Shown: positions 29,001 through 37,989 of the stretch, in pieces
Layout of the letters: each line of letters starts with the position of its first letter
How positions within the stretch are numbered: the stretch's first letter is position 1
DNA from: Isochrysis galbana
Taxonomy: Eukaryota > Haptophyta > Isochrysidales > Isochrysidaceae
Reading direction: 5' to 3'
Length of the DNA stretch: 64,000 nucleotides
NCBI GenBank assembly: GCA_018136815.1
Contig: CM030936.1
Coordinates: 3,858,474-3,922,473, forward strand
Translations under genes and position numbers: made by a program
Notes under the pieces: model-generated
The model's database searches: none
What the model was told of the DNA's origin: nothing
The model's input: only the letters and a program-made list of their open reading frames with translations

Positions 29001-30340
29001 GAGCACTGTCACAGCCAATATGGCACAATCCTCACGACCCACCACCGCTCAAACGCGGGGCGTGGATCAGCCTATGGGAATCCCTTCAGACGCACGTTGC
29101 ACATAACATCTATAAAAACGAGGACCTCACGGAACCTTACACGCGAGAGGATTGCGCTCAATACCTGGAACACCTCCCCGAAATATTCGATCACAAGGGG
29201 AGCAGAATAAACAAAACGGAATTCCTAGACTCGTGGGAGCGGGTGGTGCAACACGTCTCGCACCTCCTAGAAAAAGCAAAAGAGACCCCGCCCCATGACC
29301 CGGCCCCCGCCGAGTCGAGCACGGGATCGCCGAGCGCGTCAGCATTGCCGCTAGAAGTGTCTAGAGAAACCAAAGTCTCCGAGAGCGACACGTACATAAC
29401 TAGAATGAATAACATATGGATATATACAAACACCAACTATCTAGGCGAGACCACAGACACCACCGTGGTAGCAAAACCGGGCGAGGAGGATCACTACTAC
29501 GCCCCAGCTAAATGGGAAAATGGACTAAAAGGCCCGAAACACCTCGAATTCCCTCTTGCGGACGAGTACACGCTTAACGAAAAGACACAACTAGACCAAA
29601 TCACCGTGTCGGATATAACGCGAGAGCTCAAAGGGGACGGCCCCCGCAACAAACCTCAGCCAGCGCGAGAGGCGTGGGCCCGCAAGCTAGACCTAACGCA
29701 CGATGAATGGAAGCACGTGGCGAAACTCTATACCCACCCCCTACTAAAACACACAGACAAACACCTGCACTTCAAGCACGTTACCCATAGGAGGCTGGGT
29801 ACGCGAAACCGGTTCGCAGCGGCGACCACCACAAGATGTAGACTCTGCGGGAAACACAGAGAAAACTCGACGCACCTAGCTAGATGCCCGTCCACGCTTC
29901 CGATATTTCAAACCATAGAAGCCGTAGCGGGGTACACCCCGGCGAAAGACAGATCGACGACTCAAAAAATCAAAGACAGACTATTCGCATACCCGAACTC
30001 CCCGACGCCGGATAGCCTTAAAGCCCTCTACCTAATAGCATGGAGATACATCATAAGCGACTTCTACAAAGTGGAATTCGAAAATCACACCTTCCACCAC
30101 GTACCGGTTATCGAAAGAGTCCTAAGCAGGTTCACGGCCCTCGTCAGAGGTCGGGAACCTCCGGACAACTTCTTAACCGCACGCACGCGCAAGGCCTCCC
30201 TGGGAAGGAAGCCGAAAATCAAATCTCCACACGACCTCAGCGCCCCTGTCTTCTTAACTAACAACAAAGGCGCCCTAGTCATGAGCACGAATCTATCTCT
30301 GGTAGCGGAAGCCCTCAACATAGCAGAGCGACTAGCCTAA
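26099..30340 (+). CDS. LINE ORF2: endonuclease and reverse transcriptase
   Basis: 1413 codons with no interruption; the frame is open upstream to the truncation at 26077. Residues about 1-235 form an APE-type endonuclease (LLLQELHAYEDG, LMGGDFNCVENV, RIDRLYHS, ASDHLPLLAAF). Reverse transcriptase spans about 460-790: GPGKSAGPDGIPAEVYKA, YRPITLLQSDYKILAKILTN, LALDWEKAFDRVSWEFYH, GSGMPQGCPLSPLTFLL and QFADDTALI (catalytic FADD near 700). A C-terminal zinc finger CRLCGKHRENSTHLARC lies near 1247. It nicks target DNA and primes reverse transcription there. The architecture is closest to L1-like clades. Upstream residues of the endonuclease and all of ORF1 are missing, so this copy is probably not autonomous. 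Confidence 0.95.
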   Translation: MLSQARKAGVDILLLQELHAYEDGSHRRSYRTANLLGWHWFDSPGELADPASGVAIAIRETCARVTPRVDSVVEIIKGRCIKVDIEIDEKTYRIISVYLSANPSPRGAQIEKLRHDQHVAESISTPTLMGGDFNCVENVATDTAGTGPAPYANVHGDKWKTLIKNAGLQDAHRTMKLGPNAGFTRLAHTIHTRIDRLYHSRSTDKFQWHKLGPSPDLFTGRAASDHLPLLAAFETPCYKPNRNYDLPIDAEIIREDGAARAVELLFRRAQSNARGGGDLAEEWASAKALVATFLREETRARRTPTIQSTLEKTIATLNIKLIKKGPDADLTREIAETNRKLADERGKTPLRHLPIYANLRREDLHSREFFRKLRQQKWNGNIKEIYKTNDWNNPKHADQSTTTTDDGIRREFRRYYAWLYSPKESRREPELEITLADRPLTEFDKRRLEGRITVDETTQAIREIGPGKSAGPDGIPAEVYKAHEKLVAPILTDLYNQTFDTGLIPYTMREGDIILLYKKGDARDPRNYRPITLLQSDYKILAKILTNRLSKVIGNIISDNRLGFVPRRLISEATHLLQLTRAYLDETGEPGLLLALDWEKAFDRVSWEFYHLALRLLNFGPDFQHLAQALTSEAARPVRTIKINGGRSYPFTIGSGMPQGCPLSPLTFLLTTEALTRAINSDPDIQGVNLNGYELKISQFADDTALITSDYTSLKRALMWVRTHERATGGKTNEAKFQGIRMGSQRLRKPPWDMRKYNWIENDQYLTILGVPLGAPEALKPFWKKLADKVDNKAARLAPITRHMTIFGRTNIANFIIYGTPRYWMQTLAAPTWFHGRIQKAADKILWESPYTGKITKWVKHPQYPVHDAECASRTMGIGLLHWTTHVRALQTKWILNYLNARKAIWKHALDAWFCRTGLGRGAVLSSIPTKTLTRSIRGNPALPAFWKDALVYFRTLNIRRTRLTREGALSQPIWHNPHDPPPLKRGAWISLWESLQTHVAHNIYKNEDLTEPYTREDCAQYLEHLPEIFDHKGSRINKTEFLDSWERVVQHVSHLLEKAKETPPHDPAPAESSTGSPSASALPLEVSRETKVSESDTYITRMNNIWIYTNTNYLGETTDTTVVAKPGEEDHYYAPAKWENGLKGPKHLEFPLADEYTLNEKTQLDQITVSDITRELKGDGPRNKPQPAREAWARKLDLTHDEWKHVAKLYTHPLLKHTDKHLHFKHVTHRRLGTRNRFAAATTTRCRLCGKHRENSTHLARCPSTLPIFQTIEAVAGYTPAKDRSTTQKIKDRLFAYPNSPTPDSLKALYLIAWRYIISDFYKVEFENHTFHHVPVIERVLSRFTALVRGREPPDNFLTARTRKASLGRKPKIKSPHDLSAPVFLTNNKGALVMSTNLSLVAEALNIAERLA

Positions 30341-30660
30341 CCAAGCGACCCCGCGCCGCGAGCCGCCCACCATCCTAAGGTAGGCCCTAGACACACTGAC
30401 CACAGCTGCCTGACACCCAACACAAGGAGCAAACACACAATAGCCGGTAGCCCGATGGCATAGGAGGAGGGCGCGAAACAGGCCATCGCGAATCGGCACA
30501 CACCGTCTGCCACTGGAGACCCACGACACCCAGCCCCTAGGTAGAGCACGAGGGGACGAGCCGCAAGGCAGGTGTAGGGGGAGTGAAGGGAAACGGGCGA
30601 GGCTGCGAAGATACCGTGCAGGGTCGCGCGCGCGGCGAGATTATTAAGAAGTTTTTTTTT
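30341..30660 (+). other. LINE type-A 3' UTR and oligo(T) tail
   Basis: Contains the block CCCCTAGGTAGAGCACGAGG, GGACGAGCCGCAAGGCAGG and the terminal GCGGCGAGATTATTAAGAAG before nine T. The same 3' sequence occurs at 32085-32212, 44104-44260 and, diverged, at 53425-53560 (plus), and at 32247-32405 (minus, tail lost). Conservation suggests it is the part recognised by the element's reverse transcriptase. Confidence 0.8.
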
Positions 30661-30769
30661 TCAATAGCCAAGGTTTGGGACAAAATAACATGGTATGCTC
30701 ATGCTCTCACCTAGCAAAGTCCGTCCTAGTTTCTAGGACTGGTCCTAGAAAGCTAGGTACCTTTATCCG

Positions 30770-31040
30770 CAAAACGTAATCGAAAACTGACAAAAGACGC
30801 TAAAATCGCAAAAGCTTGAAAAGCTCAACTTCAAACCGATGCCGGGCGCGCTGCGTGCCCGTTTTCGACGATCCATCCGGATGGGGGACCCCACCTGTGT
30901 TACGGTTACGGATGCCCCTCCGTCCTCTCCTACGTTTACTTTCTAAGTCCTGCGAGATCTCCTCTCTCCTCTCTCTTCACATGAGGAGAGGCGACGGGCC
31001 TCCTCTCTTCTTTCCTTTTCTTTCCTCTCTTTCTCTCCTG
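30770..31040. other. Short stretch without assignable content
   Basis: AT-rich then C/T-rich sequence between the nested transposons and the Gypsy remnant. Nothing supportable. Confidence 0.5.
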
Positions 31041-31048
31041 GCACCGAC

Positions 31049-31240
31049 TTGCGGCCGAGCACACCTCATCATCACGAGAGCGTGGGCCTGGTGGAACGAG
31101 CTCAGCATACCTTGATCAACATGGCTCGCGCTACCGATGAAGGCGGCGGTCATTGGGTCGATGATCTCCCGTTCTTTTTAATGAGCATGCGCGCTTCAGC
31201 CAATCGCATTACCCGCATGCTGTCGCCTGCTGCCTTGCTC
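31049..31240 (+). pseudogene. Gypsy integrase C-terminal core fragment
   Basis: The frame reads HHHESVGLVERAQHTLINMA, then HWVDDLPFFLMSMRASANRI, then SPAALLYG. This is the distal integrase catalytic core of Ty3/Gypsy elements, including the catalytic Glu in GLVERAQ and the SP..LLYG terminus. The two upstream Asp residues are absent. At 31240 the sequence passes directly into the dispersed Ser/Pro-rich repeat. Confidence 0.75.
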
Positions 31241-31820
31241 TATGGCCTCTCCTCGCCAGCCCCTGCCATCACAGCCCTCCTCACACTCACCCTCGCCTCT
31301 CGCTACTCGCTCGATGTCGCTCTCGCCGCCGTCCTCGCCCTCGCTCAAGCCCGCTTGCCCGCCTTCCTCTGCTGACGGGCTGAAGCCCGTCAGCACCTCC
31401 GAAGTGGCCTCCCTCGCCGCGCCTGCCGCCGGCTTTGCCCCTTCCTCATTGCCCTCAGGCCCTATGGGCCATCCCAATTCGTCACTCCTTGCCCTCGACT
31501 GCGCCCTCGCGTCGCTGCGAAGGCGGAGGGCGAACGCCATCCTCATCCTGGGGGAGGAGGCCATCACCCTCCGCCTCCGCCTCCGCGAGCGCCCCGCATT
31601 GGCGCTGGCGCGTGCAGTGGCGCTTGCCTGTGACGAGGGAGAGGCGGGCGATGAGATGCGCGCCATGGGCTCATACACAAGCGCAGGCCAGCAGGGAGAA
31701 GGGGCGGCGGGCATGGCTCACCTCGGCCCGCCATGGCGCGTCCGCCGCGGGCTTTTTTGTCGCGGGTCTCATGACGACCCCAGTTTGTGTGATAAAAACG
31801 TCCTGTTTATGTATGTAAAC
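31240..31820 (+). repeat. Dispersed Ser/Pro-rich coding repeat, copy 2
   Basis: About 240 bp (31240-31480) are nearly identical to the minus strand at 49410-49640. The frame from 31242 reads SPRQPLPSQPSSHSPSPLAT and SMSLSPPSSPSLKPACPPSS, conserved in both, suggesting it was coding. Downstream it continues with AILILGEEAITLRLRLRERP. A gag-like leader of an LTR element is possible but unproven. Confidence 0.6.
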
Positions 31821-32084
31821 GTATGACCGTCATTTTTTTTTTGGAAAAAGTCGGTTGGGAACGTGACCATACGGGTATTATACATACCGCGTAGAGAGGT
31901 GATTTTGGGGTTTTAGTCTTAGATAAATAAGGGGTTATACTGTTAGAGAGAGGGCGCCGCGCCCCCAAACTTGCAGCCCACTTGTAGAGAGGGCCCAAAT
32001 TTCTGACGAGCTCGAGCAGCCACCCAAACTTGCAGAAAAATTTGTAAAAGTATTTACCTGGCCCTACCCCGCACGACCCGGGGG

Positions 32085-32212
32085 GGCCCTAAGTAGAGCA
32101 CGAGGGGAGTTGCCGCAAGGCAGGAAGTGAGGGAGTGGAAAAAGGAAGGGCGTGGCTTCGTGAGTGTCTTCCAGTGCCACGTGTGAGGCGAGAAGATTAA
32201 GAGTTTTTTTTT
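32085..32212 (+). mobile_element. LINE type-A 3' end fragment
   Basis: Carries TAGAGCACGAGGGG, GCCGCAAGGCAGG and GCGAGAAGATTAAGAG followed by nine T. It is a severely 5'-truncated insertion sharing the 3' UTR of the 26-30-kb LINE. Confidence 0.7.
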
Positions 32213-32246
32213 ATAATTCGATCGCGGATGCGGATGCGACAGACTC

Positions 32247-32405
32247 GTCCCCTCGTGCTTTACCTAGGGGCTCAATGTCAATGTGTGGGGTTTCCAGTGG
32301 CAGGTGGCGTGTACCGATCCCCGATGGTCCAGTCCTCGGCTTCCTCCTGCGCCACCGGGCTATCGGTCGTTTCTTCAGCCTTTTCGTGATTGCTTACATC
32401 TTACA
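32247..32405 (-). mobile_element. Inverted LINE type-A 3' UTR fragment
   Basis: On the minus strand it matches about 30445-30560 of the intact LINE (GCCACTGGAAACC, GAGCCCCTAGGTAAAGCACG, AGGGGACGAG) but the terminal tail is missing. It faces the plus-strand fragment at 32085-32212 across about 35 bp. Confidence 0.7.
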
Positions 32406-32852
32406 GGACGACAAGGATGGGGGGGGGGGGGGGGGCAGGAGAGGCAACGTGCCCTCACCCATGCGCTGAAAGTGTGAACTTAGTTGCAGTAGTGGCTCTG
32501 GAATCGCGTGCGTGGCGGGAATATCATGAAGTTTATTGTACTCAAGCATGGCCTAGGAGGAGTACCCGATGCGCCTCGAAAGAATCCAACCATGTCGATC
32601 AATAGTGTAACAACTCTCGCAACGCAACAATGTAACATACGCGCGCGAGAAGACGCTGCGGTACAACGCAGCTGCCCTCCTCCCCACTGGACGGAGCCCT
32701 CGCTCGCACCAGGACGCCGGGCGGAGAATGGGGCAAGTAACCCCTAAAACTTTCAAAAGCCAACAGCATATGCAATCTAAGACGGGAATGGACCTCGTTG
32801 AGAATGCACCCCAAGCTCAGGTGGGCGGACGACGGTGAGCACCGCAGCGTGT

Positions 32853-33782
32853 TCACCGAGACTTGGAGTCATCCATCCTAGCCTTCTCGCGAGCCCACAT
32901 GGCGGTGGCGCGCTTGCGGTCCGAAACAAGCCCGAGAGCAGCGCAGAGGTCGATCACTAGCTTGGTCGGATTGAACTGCGTGAACACACCGTACTCCGAC
33001 GCAGCATAGTCGAAGGGGTACTTGTGGTGCCAGTTGTGCCAGCCCTCGCCAATGGCGAGGATGGCAACCAGGCGGTTCTCTGCCGGATTACTCTGCGGGT
33101 CGTACGGGCGGGCACCCCACAAATGCGCTCCCGAGTTCACCATCCATGTGCAATGCAACACCCACACATAGCGCAGGCAGCCCGGAACGAAGAAGCCATT
33201 CCAAAACGTCTCACCCCAAGCGTACTGCGCGACAAGGCCGGGCATGAAGAAGCACCAGAAGAAGTTCCACCACGGGTCGTACTTGTGCTGGAACATCACA
33301 AGCGAATCCTCCTTGAGGTCGTCCACATTCACCTTGCGTCCGGCCTCCGCCACCCGCGGATCCTTCTTCAAGTAGAGCCAGCCCATGTGCGCAAACCAGA
33401 ACCCGCGAATAGCATCATGCGGGTCGGCAACGGTCTCCGAGTGGAAGTGGTGCGTGCGATGATCGCGCGACCAGTGAAAAATGGTACCCTGGTTGGCGAT
33501 CGAGTTGCAAAGCATGACGACAGCGCGATAGGCGAAAGATGCCTTGTAGCTACGATGTGCCCAGAGGCGGTGGGCGCCACCAGTGATACCGAAGCCGGAG
33601 ATGGGCCAGAGAACAAAGGCCCACCAGAGGGTGGCGATCTTGCAGTATGGGATGAAGAAGATACCGATGAACCCAAGGATCTGTGTGAGAGTGATGTAGG
33701 AAGCCATCATGATGCGCACGTCCTTCAGCGGCGGCGGGAAGGTTGAGAGCCGGCGCTCCTGCTGCTTGTAGGGTACAGTCAT
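32853..33782 (-). CDS. Delta-9 acyl-CoA (stearoyl-type) desaturase
   Basis: A single-exon, 309-aa membrane protein that inserts a cis double bond into saturated acyl chains at the ER or plastid envelope, using iron, oxygen and an electron donor. All three histidine boxes are present: HRLWAHR near residue 70, HWSRDHRTHHFHSE near 105 and GEGWHNWHHKYPFDY near 245, with four hydrophobic segments between them (LTQILGFIGIFFIPY, WWAFVLWPISGFG and others). There is no fused cytochrome b5 domain, so a separate donor is needed. The start at 33782 (MTVPYKQQERRL) is preferred to upstream in-frame Mets because upstream residues are Pro/Ser/Arg-rich low complexity. A TATATATA motif sits near 34650, upstream on the minus strand. 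Length fits short bacterial/algal-type desaturases. Confidence 0.93.
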   Translation of the reverse strand: MTVPYKQQERRLSTFPPPLKDVRIMMASYITLTQILGFIGIFFIPYCKIATLWWAFVLWPISGFGITGGAHRLWAHRSYKASFAYRAVVMLCNSIANQGTIFHWSRDHRTHHFHSETVADPHDAIRGFWFAHMGWLYLKKDPRVAEAGRKVNVDDLKEDSLVMFQHKYDPWWNFFWCFFMPGLVAQYAWGETFWNGFFVPGCLRYVWVLHCTWMVNSGAHLWGARPYDPQSNPAENRLVAILAIGEGWHNWHHKYPFDYAASEYGVFTQFNPTKLVIDLCAALGLVSDRKRATAMWAREKARMDDSKSR

Positions 33783-34129
33783 CTTATCCTGCGCGGTTCG
33801 GGCGATGGCGCGCGTGAGCCGACAGGATCGTCGTGAGGCAAGATGCAGTGACACGTCCAGGAGGGGGCAGGGGGGGCGCGCAAAAGAAGGGCAGGGGGGC
33901 GGTCGCACCAGAGAGTCCAGCGGTGCCTCCTCCGTGTTGTGGCGTGAGAGAGAGGATCCGTAGGCCGCGATGGGCATGGCGGCTGCGTGGCGAGGCGGGC
34001 GAGGCGTGTGAGTCTGTGCGGGTGCGATCGCACGAGTGGTGGGCGGCGCGCGTGCGGTGGGCGGCGACGGCGGACCCAGAGAGACAGAGACGGGACGAGA
34101 GCGAGCCTGCGCCCAGAGGAGGCGGAGCC

Positions 34130-34640
34130 ACAGAAGCGAGGGGAGGGGAGGGGAGGAGGGGCGGCGGAATGAGGAAGAGGGAGAGGAGAGAGAAGAGAGA
34201 AGGGGGGGAGAGAGAGAGAGAGGAGGGGAGAGGTGGGGGGCGGGGGGGGGGAAGCGGCCGAGGCGACGGCAGGGCCGCGCGCGGGGGGGGGAAGGGGAGG
34301 CGGAGGGGGGGCGGGGTGGAGATGCGGTGCGGGGGGGGAGGGGGAGGCGGCGGGGGGGCGCGGGGGGGAGGAAGCGCGCGGGGGGGAGGAGGGGGGGAAG
34401 GATTCCCTCGCCGCCGCTTCCCCCCCCCCCCCCCCCCCGCCTGCGCCCGCCCCGCCCCGCCCCGCCCGCCCCCCCCCCGCGCGCGCCGGCTCGCCGAGAT
34501 CGCCGCCGCCCCGCCCCCCCCCCCACCCCCCCCCGCGCCCCCGCGCCCCCCGCCCCCCCCCGCGCGCGCCCCCCGAGACGCTTCCTACCGCTTCCTCACT
34601 CTTCTCTTCCCTTTCGCCCCCCCCGCCCCCCACCCCCCCC
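34130..34640. repeat. Strand-asymmetric G/A then C-rich low-complexity tract
   Basis: Polypurine sequence to about 34395 switches to C-rich sequence with C runs up to 15 at 34410-34630. It is the presumed promoter and 5' UTR of the desaturase. Long frames on both strands here are artefacts. Confidence 0.85.
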
Positions 34641-34689
34641 CTCCCACCTATATATAACTCCCTCTCTCCCGACAAGACTGCGAGAGAGG

Positions 34690-35930
34690 GGGGGGGGCAC
34701 AGATTGCAAGTGGACGCCCCAAACTCTCTCTCTCTCTCGGGGGGTTGTGGGGAGAGAGGGTTTCCCTCGAGTTCCACGCCGAGTCTGACGTCAAACGGCG
34801 AGGTGAGAGAGAGGGGTTTTTAAGAAGGTTTCACGACTCCGGTTCCGCTCGGGTTTCACTCCGGGGGTTTCACTTGCTCGACTGTACCGAGGAAAGCTGG
34901 ATGAAGCCCGAGGAAACCAATCTTCTGCAAAAGGCCTGGGTTGGCAGAAGAGCGACGGGCTTCACGGCGCCACTCTCCGCATAACTTTAGTTGTGGCGTC
35001 AGCTCGCGAGCTCGCAGGGTTTTGAACGCTTACACTATATCAGTACCTTGTATCAGCTTGCAAGCGGCAACAACAAAACTGACGTCCTAAAAACAAAACT
35101 GCCGGCGCCGCGCCGCCGCTGATGCCTTGCCGCGCTCGCGAGGGACTACAGACTACAGCCACAGAGTGCAGAGTGCGAGCGATGCGCGATGGGAGTATGC
35201 GAGTGCAATTGAACCTCCACCTCACTCTCACTCTCCAGATCTGCACGGTAATCCACTGGGGCAAGAGGCAAGAATCCTGATCCTAGCCCGGTCACTCACT
35301 ATGGGGGTGCGGAGGGCACCAGCTAGTATGGGTAAATGAAGGGCTAAAAAAAATCTTCTTGAAATTCCCCGCTACGCGTGCGGCGTGAGGCAGTGTGCTA
35401 ATGTACCTCCCTACTAGGGCCAGGTCAGAATTTCGTTTGAAACCCGCCCAAATTTCATCGGATATTTCGCTCAGATTTCGCGCGTTCACTGCCCCAAATT
35501 TCGCAAATATTTTGCGAGGCGCGAGCGCTCCCGCGCTCGCGCGCTAGCCTGACCTAGCTACCTATACATAGTACATAGCCATATAGATATAGCATATTGC
35601 ATATACCCCCGCCGCCGCTGCGATCTGTATTTGGCTACATGAATGGGCTTTTCACTTTTCACCTAGATAGAGCGAGGATTGACACTCATTGACTCTCGTT
35701 TGCGCAACGTTAATTATTAAAGTACTTGCACAATGACACACATCACACACGCACTCTACTAACGTATTACTCACTCCTTACTCAAGGTCACCGGTGTGAT
35801 TATACCGCAACATCAACCCACATTGAATCTGATCGGCCAAGGCACTCATTTGTCCATCGCCAAGCATGATGGTGCCGAGCCGATTGCTCCAAATGCCAAG
35901 TGAAATCTATTCACAGTCTTACAATTGTGG
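34690..35930. other. Intergenic stretch with repeat fragments
   Basis: No gene is supported. 35283-35350 is an inverted partial copy of the foldback element centred at 38.77 kb (GTGCGGAGGGCACC, CTAGCCCGGTCACTCAC). 35355-35420 matches the reverse complement of about 61525-61600 (AAATTCCCCGCTACGCGTGC). 35418-35520 resembles 48858-48990 and the minus strand of 51490-51600, sharing a GGGCCAGAGTTTCG-like head and CCCAAATTT blocks. Confidence 0.5.
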
Positions 35931-35986
35931 TGCCCCCCCCCCCCCCCCCCTTTTTGTTTTGGCCATCGGCGCGGCTGGCGCGTCGG

Positions 35987-37325
35987 ATGCTGCTCGGCCT
36001 CGCCAGCCTCGCCGCCGCGCTCGCGCCAGCGCCTATGACGAGCCGCGCGGGCCTGACGCATGCCGAGATTCGGCGCTACTCGCGCCATCTCATCCTCGAC
36101 GACGTTGGCGTTCAGGGGCAAGAACGCCTCAAGGCTTCTCGTGTGCTCTGCATCGGCTCGGGCGGTCTCGGCTCACCTGCACTCATCTATCTGGCGGCCG
36201 CAGGCGTCGGCACGCTCGGCGTGGTCGACAACGATACTGTGGACGAATCGAATCTTCACCGACAGGTGATACACGCGAGTGAGGCCGTCGGCACACCAAA
36301 GGTCGAATCAGCCGGAGAGAGAGTCAAGGAGATCAACCCGCACGTCCACTTTGTCGCACACAACGTGCACCTCGACTCGAGCAACGCGCTCGAGATTCTT
36401 GGACAATACGACGTGGTCATCGACGGCTCAGACAACTTCCCCACGCGCTACCTTGTCAACGATGCGTGCGTCATTCTTGGGCTGCCGCTCGTCTACGGGG
36501 CAGTGCAAAAGTTTGAGGGGCAAATCTCGCTCTTCAACCTGCCCTTGCCCGACGGTAGCCGCGGCCCGAACTACCGTGACCTCTTTCCGGAGCCGCCGCC
36601 GCCGGGCTCCGTCCCCTCGTGCGCAGAGGGCGGCGTGCTAGGCGTGCTACCAGGAGTGATCGGCACTATGCAGGCGACTGAGGCGGTCAAGGTGATTCTC
36701 GGCGTAGGTGAGAGGAAGCCGCGCGACACGCTCTCCGGCCGTCTCATCCTCTACAACGCCATGTCATTCCGCTTCCACGAGGTCGCCCTCAAGCCTCGTG
36801 AGTGCTCCGCCGCCTAAATTGCTACCGCTAAGGCGCAGACCTTCCGCCTGCACGAGCTCGCAGCTGACCATGCAAACGTCGATTGTTCCTACAGGTCCTA
36901 ACGCACCAAAGATCGAGTCCTTGATTGATTATACGGGGTTCTGCGGGCAGGCTGCAGCTGAGGAAGCAGCGGCCATTGCGCGCGCGGCCGAGCGTTTCGT
37001 ACGCATTACTCCGACAGATGCCTATCGCAAGATGGAGACGGAGGAGTGGGAGCCATTTGTCCTGGATGTACGGACCAAGCGCGAGGCGGAGGTTGTCTCA
37101 CTGCCCTTCGCCAATCTACAACATCCGCACCGACAGGTTGCGGCAATTGTCGATCATCTACCTGCTGAGGGCGACATCCTCGTGCACTGCAAAGCAGGCA
37201 TACGGTCCGTTGCCGCGTGCAACTCACTCATCGAACTTGGCATCGCACCCGAACGGCTCTTTTCGCTCGAAGGCGGCATCATTGCGTGGGCAAAGGACGT
37301 CGATACCACCCTGCCTACGTACTGA
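35987..37325 (+). CDS. MoeB/ThiF E1-like enzyme fused to rhodanese (MOCS3/Uba4 type)
   Basis: Activates the C terminus of a ubiquitin-like sulfur carrier by adenylation and transfers sulfur from its rhodanese domain, for molybdopterin synthesis, tRNA thiolation or thiamine. Exon 1 is 35987-36797 and exon 2 is 36895-37325; the 97-bp intron (GTGAGT...CTACAG) restores frame, giving 413 aa. E1 motifs: RYSRHLILDDVGVQGQERLK, CIGSGGLGSPALIYLAAAGV, DNDTVDESNLHRQVIH, DGSDNFPTRYLVND and SCAEGGVLGVLPGVIG with the conserved Cys. The two CxxC zinc pairs of human MOCS3 are absent (PNYRDLFPEPPPPG), as in cyanobacterial homologues, suggesting plastid-derived ancestry. The rhodanese active loop is HCKAGIRS. 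Start 35987 or 36035 (MTSRAG) is open; upstream is poly-Pro from a C run. Confidence 0.9.
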
Positions 37326-37404
37326 GCTCGATTCCACTTATGTGCAGGTGCGCGCGGTCTCTCTCGACATGTCTCCGTCAAAGTAATGTATAGGTGCCAC
37401 AATA

Positions 37405-37983
37405 TTGATCTTATTCAAAAGTGTGTTAGTGGAAACTATCGTTATAGTTTTAGCGATGGAGCGCGCGCCGACCGCTCCCCTCTCCCAGCCCCCCGCCGCC
37501 ACGACGCCCCAACGGGGCCGCCCCAAGCCGCCGGAGCCGAAGCGCTCGCAGGCCTCTGCCCCACCAGACACCGACGTCGACATGGCTCCGCCACCCTCGC
37601 CTCCCAACCAGCCCCAGAAGCAGGGAACAGGCCGTGCCCTGTTCCCTGCAGAGCAACAGAGCCAGCAACTGGCTCAGCCGCCCAGCTCCACCGTCTCGCC
37701 ACCCAATCAAGGACTCCCCATGGTGGGTGGCAGCATTGCTGCCACCCCCATGGTGGTAACTCCTACCAGCAGTGCACCCCTCGGGGGCGGGCACTTGACA
37801 CAACAATCAATCCTTGGAGCCTTTGCTCCCTCCAACCAACCAACAACCCATGCGCCCAAGTCGTATGCAGAAGCCACGCATGGACTCAAACTGAAGGAGC
37901 CAGCCCAACAAGCTCTGAAGCAGCCAGCCCAACAACAACCGCAACAGCTGTCGCGCAAGCGGGCCGACCCACAGTCGGATTAG
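37405..37983 (+). mobile_element. LINE 5' end, ATGGAGCGCGC subfamily, ORF1 remnant
   Basis: A perfect hairpin AAACTAT-CGTT-ATAGTTT (37433-37450) lies five bases before ATGGAGCGCGCGCCG at 37456. The following 175-codon frame is Pro/Gln/Ala-rich (MERAPTAPLS, AEQQSQQLAQPP, PQQLSRKRADPQ) and stops at 37983. It begins about 100 bp after the MoeB stop. No RNA-binding domain or RT follows. Confidence 0.7.
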
Positions 37984-37989
37984 GGCTGC

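Larger units (their letters stand above)
26061..30676 (+). mobile_element. LINE (non-LTR) insertion with 16-bp TSD
   Basis: TCAATAGCCAAGGTTT occurs exactly at 26061-26076 and 30661-30676, bounding a 4584-bp body (26077-30660). The 5' end is truncated just inside ORF2 and lacks ORF1. The 3' UTR ends ATTATTAAGAAG plus a run of nine T, not poly(A). The relative at 60.17 kb has the uninterrupted site (AACAAGCCAAGGTTTAGG). Perfect duplication and an intact ORF2 mean recent insertion. Confidence 0.95.
18004..30760 (+). mobile_element. Older repeat X, split by Copia and LINE insertions
   Basis: Pieces 18004-18387, 25901-26076 and about 30661-30760 join into one repeat of about 620 bp, matched along most of its length by the reverse complement of about 60150-60735. 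Shared landmarks are CCTGAAGCAAA, CTCTCCCCATGACCAACTCT (start of an open frame MTNSAEL), TCATCTCCTGGGGACCATGG and AAGCCAAGGTTT. Each outer end carries the palindrome GTCCTAGAAACTAGGAC or its complement plus GTCCTAGAAA. The class is unknown; no transposase is recognisable. Confidence 0.7.

Noticed and set aside
33779-34823. Several long Gly/Arg- or Pro-rich frames on both strands
   Set aside because: Composition artefacts in the desaturase 5' region; the real start is at 33782 on the minus strand.
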